Assembly: GCA_022393335.1 (NCBI GenBank)
Contig: JAJEKB010021331.1
Location: 861,313-925,312, forward strand
DNA length: 64,000 nucleotides
Reading direction: 5' to 3'
DNA from: Macrotrachela quadricornifera
Taxonomy: Eukaryota; Rotifera; Eurotatoria; Philodinida; Philodinidae
Part shown: piece by piece, positions 1 to 11,794 of the stretch
Layout of the letters: each line of letters opens with the position of its first letter
Position numbering within the stretch: position 1 is the first letter of the stretch
Program-made: the position numbers and the translations under genes
Notes under the pieces: model-generated
Database searches by the model: none
What the model was told of the DNA's origin: nothing
Seen by the model: only the letters and a program-made list of their open reading frames with translations

Positions 1-707
1 TATAGATGAGAAAAATGCAAAATGCTGAGAGGGTAATTCTTTATAGCCCACCCGTTAATACGTTCCATAATTCTAATTTCACTCTCGTCGCCCAGTATCT
101 GCTAAAATAATCAATTAATTTTCGTGTTGAACGAGGAACGTGCTTTGAGATTTACTACAAGCCACCTTCAATATGATTAAGTTGTACAAGAGGGAGGGCG
201 AACCCTTTTCGTACATTTGATCGTACATCTTCATCGTCTCGATAAGTAGTTTCCAAGTTAAGTTGTTGAACATGTCGATAAATTGAATTAATGTAATGGA
301 TATAACAGTCCATGTGTCGTGCATTAGGAAACTAAAAATTACTTCACATACTAATACAAAGAAAATAATAGTGAATCCACTTCATCAGCTATTGTCTTAA
401 TAAGAGCTAGTTCGAAATCGGTTGTAATCTTTGCTAGATGGAATTGGAGATCAAGTTGACGAGCATGCTAATGAAGTACTGATATTAATTCTTTATAAAT
501 TATCCCTGATCGATCACAACCTATGTAAATATTTTTTGGCTCAAAACGCGTCTGAAACGTGTTTCATTTGCATGTGAAACGTTAAGAGCGAACGCGTCTA
601 AACATGTCCCTAGTGAAACAAACGAAGGGTTTAGGTGCGATTTATTTCAGAAACGCATCGGAACGCGTTTCATAAAAAATCTAAAAATTTTGAAAAACAC
701 ATTCGAA
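1..707. other. Gene-free stretch
   Basis: I see no credible coding exon here. Around 540-690 short variants of the string gaaacg(c/t)gt recur about six times in both orientations, which looks like a degenerate local repeat. The only open frame (minus strand, about 69 codons) has no recognisable composition and is probably chance. Confidence 0.5.
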
Positions 708-779
708 TCCATCTAAGATTCGAACTGAGTCACCAGGATTAACATTTTTCGATGGTTTTAGCCTATGCTGGCAAATGGA
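708..779 (-). other. tRNA-like 72-nt sequence, probably a relic
   Basis: Read on the minus strand, the 72 nt begin TCCATTT and end AGATGGA, which can pair over seven positions with one G-U. The stretch contains a good T-arm and B-box core (cagTTCGAATCttag) at the right distance from the 3' end. However, the A box is poor, no clean 5-bp anticodon stem forms, and the T stem has a mismatch. It is either chance or a decayed tRNA or tRNA-derived SINE head, not a working tRNA gene. Confidence 0.2.
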
Positions 780-899
780 CTGAATTTTACCTTAAGAGAT
801 GACGAGCAGATTTGAAAAGGTGAACCAGTAATTAGAAGTTGTTTATATACACTACTAAGCTATACTAGCTCGAAATCTTTTCTTATTTAAAATAAAATA

Positions 900-2690
900 A
901 AGGGTGTTCCAGAAGTTCTGTAACAAATTTAAAAACTTATCGCTCTCGCGTTTAGTACAAGGAAACTTCTTGAAACTTTTACAGATTATTGTACCTAACT
1001 TGTACTATATAAGTACAAAGTTTCAGGTCTGTAGCTTTTACTATGGGTGAGAACCAATGGTAACATTGTCACAAAATTTTTCTAAACTTTTTCAGTAACG
1101 AAAGTTCGATATAAGAATGGTAGACGAAATATTGTTTCTAGAATATTTTTAGCCAACACGTGTTAGAACAGAAAATTCTTTTTGAGAACATTTTTTTGTT
1201 CCTGCGTTTATTCATAACAGAGATATATAAGGGTCAACTTAGTGCATTACGACCGAAACAACTCAGAATGTCACATCAACCATCTACTGAAGACAAAAAG
1301 AATTTCGTTCATTTGTATTATATTTAAAAAAAATGAATCCATCGTGGAAAGTAAAAGATATAACAACATTTCTTCTTGAATCTGAAAATCCACCTTCTGG
1401 TACAACAGCAAATTCTTTAAGAATCAAAATTTGGAGAATATTGAGGCGAAACCAAGTAAATGATTTGCCAAGATCAGGTGCACCTCGTACAACAACAATA
1501 GTCGAATATATCCAAACTACAAAAGAAGCTATTCGATTAAAAAAGAATGCATCCATCAGAAATGTTAATGCAAAACTTCGTGAACAAGGTTATAAAACAT
1601 CAAGAAGCTCGATATGGAGAGTAAAAAACCTATTGAAATTGAAGTGGTGGAAACGATACATAGTACAAAAATTAACTACCAGTCAAAAAAACCAACGAAT
1701 TGCTATTGCAAAACGATCACTAAAGAAATACGGTTCTAAGAAAGGAAATAAACGTTATAAATGGATTCATGTTCTGAATACTGATTTTAGTGGTACATTC
1801 ACATTAATTCCTCAATACAATCAACATAATGAAGGTGTCTATTCTGAATCAAAAACTGATATTCCATATGAATTAAAAACAAAACCAAAAGAAAAATTCC
1901 AGAAAACTGTTATGTTATGGGGTGGAATCTCGTACCAGGGATTATTTACTAAGGAATCTCCAATTTTTATCGACGAATGGTTAGAACGGACCAGACAAGA
2001 AGATGATAATAGTCGTAAAAAAATATATTTTACTGGTGACAAATATGCAAAAGTTATTCGAACTATTGTAGCACAAAAAGCAGCTAAAGAATTAGATGAT
2101 TTACAAAATGTAATTTTTCAAGATGATCAAGATCGTAAACAAAGAATGAAGGTATCCTTAAATGCTGTTAAACGTGTGTTCATCAATCGAATTGAACCAA
2201 TGGATTCTGATGCAAAACTGGCCGATGTTTGGCCGATAGAAAATGTTTGGGGTGCCTTAAAAGAGAACATAAGAGGACGAGAGTACAATCATATTCAAGA
2301 ATTAAAAAATGACATTAAAAAAGAATGGCAAAAATTTGATGCTTCTCTATGCCAACAAATGATGGATAAGATACCAACAAGATTAAAATTAGTAATCGGT
2401 CAAGCTGGTAATCAAATACAGGAACACTGATAACTTGATCTGTTTTTTTATTTTTTAAAGTTATATCAATTTTAAAATAAATAACCTAGATGATAAGAAA
2501 AATTTTAGAAAAATTTTGTGACAATGTTACCATTGGTTCTCACCCATAGTAAAAGCTACAGACCTGAAACTTTGTACTTATATAGTATAAGTTAGGTACA
2601 ATAATCTGTAAAAGTTTCAAGAAGTTTGCTTATACTAAACGCGAGAGCGATAAGTTTTAAAATTTGTTACAGAACTTCTGGGACACCCTT
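900..2690 (+). mobile_element. Tc1/mariner-superfamily transposon with ~190-bp TIRs
   Basis: The element is a 1.79-kb DNA transposon carrying one transposase frame. Its long terminal inverted repeats run about 900-1091 and 2499-2690 and begin AAGGGTGT(T/C)CCAGAAGTTC. They are flanked by TA on both sides (898-899 and 2691-2692), the target-site duplication expected of this superfamily. The two arms are similar along their whole length with scattered substitutions, so the copy is fairly young. It carries no cargo besides the transposase. Confidence 0.9.
1333..2430 (+). CDS. Tc1/mariner-type transposase (DD37E-like)
   Basis: This 365-residue protein lies between the inverted repeats of the element. 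An N-terminal helix-turn-helix region (about residues 1-110, rich in K/R) should bind the repeats. The catalytic acids appear as D151 (in LNTDFSG), D265 (in IFQDDQD) and E303 (in WPIENVW), giving 37 residues between the last two. Using the neighbouring D264 would give 38. PIENVWGALK is the usual Tc1-family third-acid block. An upstream ATG at 1268 opens a 19-codon frame (MSHQPSTEDKK...) that resembles the start of an HTH but ends one reading frame away just before a run of eight A's. The true N terminus may therefore have been lost to a one-base slip. The body of the protein is open. Confidence 0.85.
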   Translation: MNPSWKVKDITTFLLESENPPSGTTANSLRIKIWRILRRNQVNDLPRSGAPRTTTIVEYIQTTKEAIRLKKNASIRNVNAKLREQGYKTSRSSIWRVKNLLKLKWWKRYIVQKLTTSQKNQRIAIAKRSLKKYGSKKGNKRYKWIHVLNTDFSGTFTLIPQYNQHNEGVYSESKTDIPYELKTKPKEKFQKTVMLWGGISYQGLFTKESPIFIDEWLERTRQEDDNSRKKIYFTGDKYAKVIRTIVAQKAAKELDDLQNVIFQDDQDRKQRMKVSLNAVKRVFINRIEPMDSDAKLADVWPIENVWGALKENIRGREYNHIQELKNDIKKEWQKFDASLCQQMMDKIPTRLKLVIGQAGNQIQEH

Positions 2691-2692
2691 TA

Positions 2693-4130
2693 TGTAAATC
2701 ATTTTTTATTATTATCATTCAAATTGATATCAATTATATTTGATGAGGTACACTATTACATTTTACTGTAGTCTAAATACTTCTTTCAGATGAATGTTGA
2801 CATTAAAGATTTTTGATCAGTTGTTGACAGAATAGATCTCGTGCAGGAACACTCCATTGAATACTTTTTGCTTAGGCTTTAAAAAAGTTTAATGAACGTT
2901 TATAATTATTTTCATTCATAGCTTGTTTCAATACTGATGCTGTTCGCACTCGATTTCGTTAGATATCAAATCTATGATTGATTCGACAAAGTTCAGGTGA
3001 CAGAGAAGAACTTCGTACAAGACGGAAAGAAACAAGTATAGTAGTAAATATTTTACCACTATTTGGTTCGATATAAGTTATTGATACATGGCCTAAACAG
3101 AGCGAAAATACTCTTACACTGTAACAAACAACTATATTGGTGAAATAATATATAACCAATAATATAATTATCCTATAATTCATTTTTGAATACTTCATTC
3201 CTCGAATCTATGGAGTAGTTGCATGTGTCATTTTAGATACATTTAATTAAAAGAGAAGATTATGTTGTTCTTCGACATTGAGATCATTTAGTTTGAAAAC
3301 GATTCTCGAAGATGGTGGTTGTTCAGGTTCATCTTTACAGTGAGCAGATGTGAATAATCTGTATGTGTACGCATACGTGCGTGAGGGGAAATTTTTGAAT
3401 TTTGACTACAGTAAAAATTTTAGAGAATTATTGATGTAGGAAAATTTTTGAGGAAAATTAGGAAATTTGTTTTTGTTCTCATTCTATTAACATTCAAATT
3501 CAGCGTATTATTCGTTCGACACGTACATCTCGTATATCACATCTTGTTTTACTTTATTGTATTCTTCAAATGTAGGTGTTATCAAAGAAATTCGTCCAAC
3601 TAAGGGATAAGGTTAAAACTAGCTTCTGTTTTCTTTTTTCTTTGTAACACACGCATCATGCACTAATAAACACGTATTTATATATTCATCGGGAAATATC
3701 CCTACTACGTGGCAGATCAAAGTGTAGATTTTGTTTTGTCCATGAGTTCATTTATTCCATTGAAATGAAAATCACGTATAGATCAAAGGAGAAAAGGAAA
3801 AGAAGATGATATGGAATAAACATGGAAGGAATAGAACGGAAGAGAGACGATGGATATATATGCTGGAAGAAAAGGAAAGAACCTATGAGTCATCAGAAGC
3901 AATGAAGAACACATTCAAGATGACATATATCACAAGAATAGAAGGAAACAATTTAATGTATACACACACACATAGAACGATAGGAAAATGCCAATATATT
4001 ATATATTGGAAAAGTCCTGAACGCAAAGCAGAGAAAAGAAGAAAGAAACGATATCAATAAAAGACGAAACATTATCTTGACAATAATAGTGAAAAATATC
4101 ATTGTCCCTTGCTTTTCTTATTGTTTATAC
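2693..4130. other. Gene-free stretch
   Basis: I find no recognisable gene, repeat or RNA here. Short open frames (minus 2959-3198, plus 3806-4060) have biased low-complexity composition and match no family I know. Confidence 0.5.
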
Positions 4131-4260
4131 TTAGGTCTAACCAAAAGTTCTAAAGTGAAATGTCTTGTCTATAATAGTATATATTAAATCTATGTTGGGT
4201 TTAGTTACAATGTTTTTCAGATAAACTTTAATTTGAACCAAAACAAAAAAATTTAAAAAA

Positions 4261-5238
4261 ATGGATAATGAATCCAGTCGATACTATATAAAAATTCGTA
4301 CTATTTTGGAAATAGATCCAAAGACAATTCACGAAGAACTTACAACAGTTTTGGGACCCAATGCTCCATCATATCCAACAGTTGCAAGATGGACAAAACG
4401 TTTTCGTGAATGAAGAGAAGATATCATTGATGATCCACGATTTGGTCATACAGTATCCATACTTACAGATCAAAATATTCAACTGGTTCAACAACTTATC
4501 AGCAATGGTCCACATTCAACTTACGATGAAATTATAGTCGAAACATCTCTCTCTTATGATTCAATTGAACGAATTATGTACAAATGTCGAAGAGATGAAA
4601 AAAGTTGCATCTCGTTGGGTGCCGTATCAATTGAATGATAAACAAAAGCAACAACCAGTTACGCTTTACCGAAAAAAATTAGCAAAACTTCAAGGTGGTT
4701 CCCGGCGACTATGTGATATTATAACAGGTGATCAAACGTGAATTTACCACAGGCAAATTCATCACAAGTCAACAAACAGAAGCTGGATTGGCGAAGGTGA
4801 ATCACCAGCTACTATCGTTCGTCGAAGCAAATTTGAACCAAAAAATTTATTTTGTATATTCTTTAAATCAAATGATCCTGTTCTTATACATACTGTTGAT
4901 AAAGGCAAGACTATAGATCACCACTATTATATTGAAAATCGCCTCCAGCCTGTCGTCAAGAAAGTGTGGAAAGAAAGTCAAATGGTAGGTATCATTATAA
5001 TGCCGCATCCGCCATATTCAGCTGACCTTGCACTATGTGATTATTGGCTAAATGATTACATCAAGCGTAACCTAACTGATCAACCAAATGAAAAGTTATT
5101 GACTCGGGCGGTGTCCAAGGTGGTGGAAAATATTCCAAAAGAAGAATTTGAAAAAGAAAACTTTTGACAAATTATGTCGAAAGGACGGAACTTTGTATAA
5201 ATAATCGTGGTGACTATTTTGAACGTTTGAGAAAATAA
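4261..5238 (+). pseudogene. Degenerate mariner transposase (DD34D type)
   Basis: The reading begins MDNESSRYYIKIRTILE, then shows the mariner helix-turn-helix motif PSYPTVARWTKRF. It is broken by an in-frame TGA after RFRE (near 4411), a frameshift near 4600 and a further stop just after the first catalytic block (TGDQT, near 4738). The block normally carrying the second aspartate (HDNARPH) is missing. The third survives as MPHPPYSADLALCDYWL at about 5000-5050. The 3' part is intact to about 5167 and recognisable to INN(R)GDYF. A terminal-repeat-like string (ttaggtctaaccaaaagttc) starts at 4132, but I could not find its partner downstream. It is a dead copy. Confidence 0.85.
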
Positions 5239-5239
5239 A

Positions 5240-6585
5240 ACTCAATCTCTCTCTACATACAATGTCAAAATAGATGAATCGATGGTTAATCATCATATAA
5301 TTTGATTGAAGTTCTCAACAATGAAACAAAATCAAATATCCATTATTTTGATTATGTATTCTAGAGGAAAACAGCAGAGACTTCTTTTTCCGCTATACAT
5401 TTTTACAAACTTATCTTGTTTTTTTGTAGCGAGAGATATGACGAAATATTAGATATCATTAAAATCGCCAGATTGCGAGCTACAAAAGTGCTTGTTTAGT
5501 TTTTGGAAATTTTGTTCTGTCGTTCGGAAAATTAATGTTTTTTCCTTTCTTAGTGGCAAAATCAGATCATATTTTGAAAAAATAGTATGTTCGTATCAAG
5601 TTGTTCACTTGAATGAACAACATAATCTGAATCAATAATTAAAACTAGATTGAATCATATATGTGAAACAAAAAATGGGCGAGAGGATGAGGGTGTTTCA
5701 TTTACGTTAACAACTAACTTAAACATAAAATTTTTTGAGGATGAATCAAGCAAACTGCGATCCGGATTTCGATCTTGATTGAGGGTCTCATCAAGTAGTT
5801 TGAACTCTGCGATAGTTATTCGAATGTTCTCGAAGGAAATCATCAGCAAAGTATGTTAATCTACATAGAAATTCTAAGGTATTCGAATGAATCCAATAGA
5901 ATGACAATAGATATCTTTATGGTCTGATCCATATGATTTCTGCCACGAAAATACATGACTCCTTCGAATCAAATAAAACATACTCTATCTTGTAGAGCTA
6001 AATCAGTTATGTTTATGATGAAAATTTCAGCTCATAAGATCGTTCCTCTCGTGAGATACAGAATATAGAAGTTTAACTAAAAAATGACATAATCAGTTTA
6101 AAATCAAAAAAATTGAAAATTTACTAAACTTTGTAATCTTCACTTTTCCACTATTGAACAAACGAAAGCAAATTCTCATTATACATTTTTGTTTCCCATG
6201 ATCAGTAGTATCTGCTCACATGTCTTCTTTTGATACCCACCAATTTAGTAAGAATTACCTATGGGCTATACACAGTGGAGAGCCAGAAGGATATATTTCA
6301 CAATCTAACTGTTTGCGTAAATATATGCATAGGTGATATATTATTTCCTAAAATGGAGGTTCTCCAAGTTTTATAGGGCCCAAGAAAAAAACCTGCCAAG
6401 ATTTGAGTCCAGAAATCAGCATAAAACAACAAAGTTAAGCCGTAGTACACTATAATGCAACATTCCGCAAGCGAAAACTATCGCAAAAAACTTGCTCACC
6501 TATGGAATTTATGGTGAAAAAAGAATATCGTAATTCAACTTAAAATAGAGTAGAAAACTAGGGATTTCTATGCCAGAATCTTACC
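5240..6585. other. Gene-free stretch
   Basis: This AT-rich sequence has no supported gene. The minus-strand frame at 5655-5849 is unremarkable. Confidence 0.45.
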
Positions 6586-6589
6586 GTTT

Positions 6590-7330
6590 TGTATGTTAAA
6601 AATTCTACGATTGGATCACGTCTGATAGAGCGCGCATTTTTACCAGATACTGCTGAATATGTATCCTAACTGTAGTGACGCCACCTCATGAAATCTTTCC
6701 TGGGCTGTTTTGGATTGTGCCCAAAAACATGAGAGCTCTAGGAAGAAATTCGGTTTTTGACATCTGTATTAGACTTCGAAGAAAAACTAAGGCGGTATTC
6801 GGAATCAGCCCATCAAACCATATACATACAAGAGTTTTAAAACAACTGTTTACCCGTTTTCAAAGAAGTTCCAGGCCTGAAACCATGCGGTTTCGAATTT
6901 TGAAAATTCTACGAAGGGATAAAGTCCGATCGAGCTGAAGTTTTTATCATACACTTCTGAATATGTATCCTAAATATGGTAGTAGCATCAACTCGTATAA
7001 CTTTACCTAGACTATTCTATACTATTTCCTAAATCGCACGATGTGTGGTAGATAATCCGGTATTAGACTTCCATATTACATTATGATGAAAAACTAAGGT
7101 CATATTCGGAATCAACTCGTCGAGTCGCATCAGACTGTATATGAAACGAATTATTTTTGTGAAAACCAATTTTTGGTAGAATTCGGCGGAAACCGACCAT
7201 TATAGTTTTTTTTATTGAAAAAGTCAGCTTTAGGTATTTATATTACACGTTGAAGAAAAACTAAGATGATTTTCGGAATCAGCGCATCAAGCTACATTGA
7301 ATGACATGTAGTTCAACATATTTTTCAAAA
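6590..7330 (+). repeat. Diverged ~300-bp tandem repeat, 2-3 units
   Basis: Three related segments share the string g(a/t)(a/t)gaaaaactaag followed by (t)attCGGAATCA and c(a/g)tca(a/g), at about 6778, 7082 and 7253. The first two units also share tgaatatgtatcctaa (6656 and 6958) and a(a/g)(g)gat(a/c)a(a/c)GTC(c/t)GAT (6613 and 6913). This gives a unit of about 300 bp. The third copy is shorter. The function is unknown; it may be the remains of a satellite or of a larger element. Confidence 0.6.
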
Positions 7331-9123
7331 AAAGAATTCTTCTTAAAACGCTTTTCTAAGCGGTAGATTTTCTTCCAATGTTCAAGTACTGATTACTGCG
7401 TTAAATTTTAGTATACGAACATCACTATTTGCTTTTTTTATCTCGATTTGTTAATGAACACTGTAGTGATGATTTGTCAGTATCATTAGGAAACAAAATT
7501 TCTAATGGATTAAATAAAAACTTTATATTATTTATTGTTTGTTTGTTTTTTATATTCTTGATTAAATAAACGTTCAAGATAGTAATCTATCAAACATAAT
7601 TTTATATTTTGAAAATAAAAGTATTATAAATCTGAGAGATTCAATTAATATCTTCTAAAACACAAATTATTTTCATATTATATTTGGATGAATTCGAAGT
7701 CGAACAATAATAATAAAAGTGCCAATTAGATCAAGAAAATAGAATTTTTCAATCATTGTATGATACTTTATTAAAATCTCCATCGATAATATCTGAAAGG
7801 ATAATTGATTACATAAACATATACCAAAGATGGGATATATTAACTTAATTTATTACCTAATTTTAAACAATATTAAATAAGATAATTTGGAATATCAGCC
7901 ACAATTGGTTTTGTCCTTACCAAGGGATCTGATCAGATGACGTAGCTTTAATTCTATCATCATCTAGGTCATAACAGAAAACTGAAAGTTTAATATGAAC
8001 AAGCAGCTGTATAATGAATATCTTTACTAAGGACGAAATCGTTTTTGGTTGATATTTCGATTCACATTCATGTTGACCTTTGATTTTGTTTTTCTTTCTT
8101 GTTAAAGGGTATTGATAATCATAACGATAAGATAAATATTGAAATGTGAGAAAATTGACAGAAAGATAAATACGTCATGTTATCGTATATATTAGTATGA
8201 AAGAAAGAAAAGAAATTTATATAAATGAATACATATTTATGAAAAGATTAAATTCCTATCATATTATTATACAGGAATAAAATCGTTAGCGAATAAGAAA
8301 ATTCATTTTCAATCAAATAATTTCATATCATTGTCATTAAACAATCATTTTTATCTTAATCATACAAACTAAAATGAGAGATATTTTCCTCTACACGTGA
8401 ATTTTCCTGTCTTTTTTTTATCTCTAAAAAAATATTTGCTCTTTATCATATACACTGACATTAACCTGTTTGGTTTCTTCCATACTATTTATTTGGTAAT
8501 TGTTGTTAGTTTCCAACATGATTTATTCTTTTCTCACTCGAGATGAATGAAAATTGTGACATACATTAGGAAAAATTCCATCAGAAGTAAATACCAAGGA
8601 AGAAAAAAAAACATTTATGTGATTAATACCCATGAAGGGTTTTTCTTATTGAATAATTTCGAGTCATCTATATATAAAGTAAACACACGAGTAAGAATAT
8701 ATTATCTTTAAATTTATTTTAGCAATCAAATCACAAGTAAGTTTTTTTTACTTAGAGTTTCCCGAAAAGTACTTGAGATTTATCTTCAAGTTATCCAAAA
8801 AGAAGAATATCTTAACCGTCGCCATATTCCTCTTTCACACAAAACTAGTTATTTATTTTCTCAAATTTTTTATCTAACTAGGATCCGTTTTCGGAATGTT
8901 CTTATCTAGTTTATTCACTTTTCGATATCAAAATTTTCTAGAAGAAAAAAAAAAGTTGAAATGAGTAATCAAAAATTTTCGACTAACACTGATAGATAGA
9001 TAAATACATTAATTAAATTATCTAATTTCATCCAAGTTTGTTCAAATATATTTTCTACTTCGAAATTTTCAATCTAATGACATCTGTTTGCTTTTTGACT
9101 ATTTTTTTTTCTTAGCGTATTAC
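7331..9123. other. Gene-free stretch upstream of the Ubl-VWA-E2 gene
   Basis: There is no coding frame of note. The last part should hold the promoter and 5' untranslated exon of the downstream gene. A pyrimidine tract ending cttag at 9111-9115, just before the ATG at 9124, looks like a splice acceptor and suggests an intron in the 5' UTR. Confidence 0.45.
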
Positions 9124-11794
9124 ATGGAAATATCAACAACAATGGAAGTTGAACCATTGAAAAATGATAAATTATTGATTATTCGTATTCAAACATTATC
9201 TGGTCAAATTCGGCAATATACGTCAGATGATAGCAAGACAGTACGAGACTTATACGAAGCTATTCGTGCCGATAGTGGTTTATCCTCGTTTAGTGAAACC
9301 TTTCCGATTTTATTTAATCATCGTATGCATGTTTTGGAATGTGATGAACTCATATCTGATTATCTTGAATTAATTTATTTTATCAATTTAGAAAATAATA
9401 ATATTCCACATTTTTATTTATTTGAATGTTCACGACAATTTGAAACGAATTATTTAAAGTATGAAAATCAATCAAAAAAAGACTTATTTTCTTTTGATGA
9501 AATTTGGCAACCATCTTTATACGAAAATCAAAGTCATGATGCTATGTCAATTTATCTTGTTAGTCTATATTCATTGACATTACTTTTTAGTACTAATATT
9601 GATACAGATTTTAATCATATTAATGTAACACATACATCTCATTTTCTTAGTGCACTTCGTCAAATATTATTTCCACCAGCTTGTCTTGCTTTTAAGCATA
9701 TTATTGAAGGTGCTGCATTTGTTTTCGAAAAACAATTACTTAGTCAATCTTTATATAAACTTTTTCGTCAATGTCTTCCACAGAGTATACCAAATAATCA
9801 AGTGTTCTTATACACACCTCATATTTTATATGAAAATTTTCAAAAATCTCAATTTACTTCAAAAGAACGTGATGGTTATGAACAAATAATTCTTTGTAAA
9901 TTATGTCAAATTGGTGATACTCAACATACCAATCATATTTATTTTAACAATCCTACTATTAAGTTTATTCATTCAAGTGAAAAGTTCAATTTAATGGAAT
10001 CAGAAAATAAACCTACTCAAACGAAAGATAGACATATTAAACAAATAGATTTGAAAGTATTTATGAAATGGATTGAAAATTGTAGTGAAAAACTGATGCC
10101 TTCAAAGATTACGTAAGTATATAACGGTGAGGCTAAATGAATGTGAATCTCATTTTATATTAATTACTTTAAATAGAGAATACACAATATGGTTTCCAAC
10201 AGAAGAAAAACATTTATTCTCAATTGCGAATACATTCGAACAAGAAAAGACTATTGAGCATTTTACAGATGATGATTTGAAAAAGATCCAAGAAGAACTT
10301 TCAACTAATGATTTATTCAGTTGTTTTACATTTGCTCGTCCATCAACGTTATCAAAACATAATTCCATGCAGTTTGTATTACTCAATCAACCACAACGTA
10401 TTGTTTATATGATTAGTCCATCAAAGAATAACGAGAATATCTTTATTGCCTACGATCCATTTGATGCAAATAAAGATAAATTCAATAAGGATGAAGTAGC
10501 ATCGGATGATGTTTTATCCAAATATTCTTCTATATCTATACGTGATAATGCTTTGGATGTGCGTCCAATTGAACAGTTAACTGTTATTCTATTTGATGTT
10601 AGTAGTTCAATGCAATATACAACGACCAATAATTTCAAAAGTCTTCTTGACTTGAGTATAAGTACTCTAGGGGCATGGTGTGATAAATTCTATTCCTATC
10701 GATTACCTCATGCTATAGGTCTTATTTATTGTGGTGCAAAAGTAACTTCAACAACACAACTTATTCATTTAGCCTGTCCTATAACAAATAATTTTAGTGA
10801 TTTTGAAAATTCATTACGTTCTCGACCAGTTTGTGGTTCATCAACGCCATTGTACGATTCAATTGAATTGGCTTTGAAGATAATGAATCAGTTTTATGAA
10901 GAGCATAAAAGCAAGATAAGTATAAATTACAATAAGTTGATTATTTGTCTTTCGGATGGAGAAGATAATTGCAGTAAAGTTAATTTACCAACAATTACCA
11001 ATAGACTTCAACAAGAGAAAGTCATTTTCGATAGCATATGTTTCACAGATAGACAAGCAACTTCACTTGTTCATCTATGCAAATCGACGAAAGGATATTA
11101 TTATTTTCCGATACCAAATTTAGAAAAAGATTTAATTACTTTGTTTGAACGAGAACCAACAATGGTTGTGAAGATTCGTGATGAAAATGTCGATGGAATT
11201 GTTGAAAAACCAAAACTTTCTCAATCAAAAGCGCTCCATATTCCAGCAATAAATTTACAAGGAGTTCCCGTAAACAATATACCAGCATCAAATCGATTTA
11301 TAAGTCGTATTTTACGTGAAGCAAACAATATAAAGCAAAAATCATTAGAAAACTTTACCGTCTTTGTTAGTAACGACAATGCCCTTTTTTGGAAACTTAT
11401 CATGACGGGTCCGATAAATACCTACTACTATGGATACACTTGGTTTCTATCTGTTGAATTCCCACAAGAATATCCTTTTCGACCACCAAACATTCGATTT
11501 ATCACGCCTATTTATCATTGTAATATCAGTGATGATGGAATAATTTGTATTGAAATCTTACGTAATCATTGGACACATCAGACAGGTATGGGCGATGTAC
11601 TCAAGCAAATTATTGAATTGCTTTATCAACCAGAGCCAAATGATGCCATATCAACAGCTAAAGGAAATCTTTATATTACAGCACCGAAAGATTATTACAA
11701 GGAATTAAAGGAACATAATGAAAAATATGCTAAGACAACTATCGAACAACTCAAAAAACAATATCAGCTTGAACAATATGACACTACTCTTTAA
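9124..11794 (+). CDS. Ubiquitin-like / VWA / E2 ubiquitin-conjugating fusion protein
   Basis: The gene has two exons, 9124-10112 and 10177-11794. The 64-bp GT-AG intron joins the frames in phase and gives 868 residues. I prefer the ATG at 9124 because the frame upstream has only a TTG and runs through a likely splice acceptor. Residues about 16-90 resemble a ubiquitin-like fold. Residues about 462-650 form a von Willebrand A domain with a full metal site: DVSSS (D470), the TPLYDSIE threonine block and SDGED (D590). Residues about 703-860 form a UBC fold: the HPN motif reads HCN, the active cysteine lies in GIICIEIL (C787), and the downstream tryptophan is present. The protein probably transfers ubiquitin or a relative to a partner held by the VWA domain. 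The order is unusual, and an active E2 is inferred only from the retained cysteine. Confidence 0.85.

Noticed and set aside
3806..4060. 84-codon Lys/Arg/Glu-rich frame
   Set aside because: Its low-complexity purine-rich composition explains the lack of stops; no family signature.
9088..9123. Upstream start of the Ubl-VWA-E2 frame
   Set aside because: The first codon is TTG, not ATG, and the stretch ends in a typical pyrimidine tract plus TTAG, so it is more likely intron; the ATG at 9124 is preferred.
10113..10176. Stop codon separating two genes at 10114
   Set aside because: The stop lies in a 64-bp GT-AG intron whose removal joins both frames in phase.
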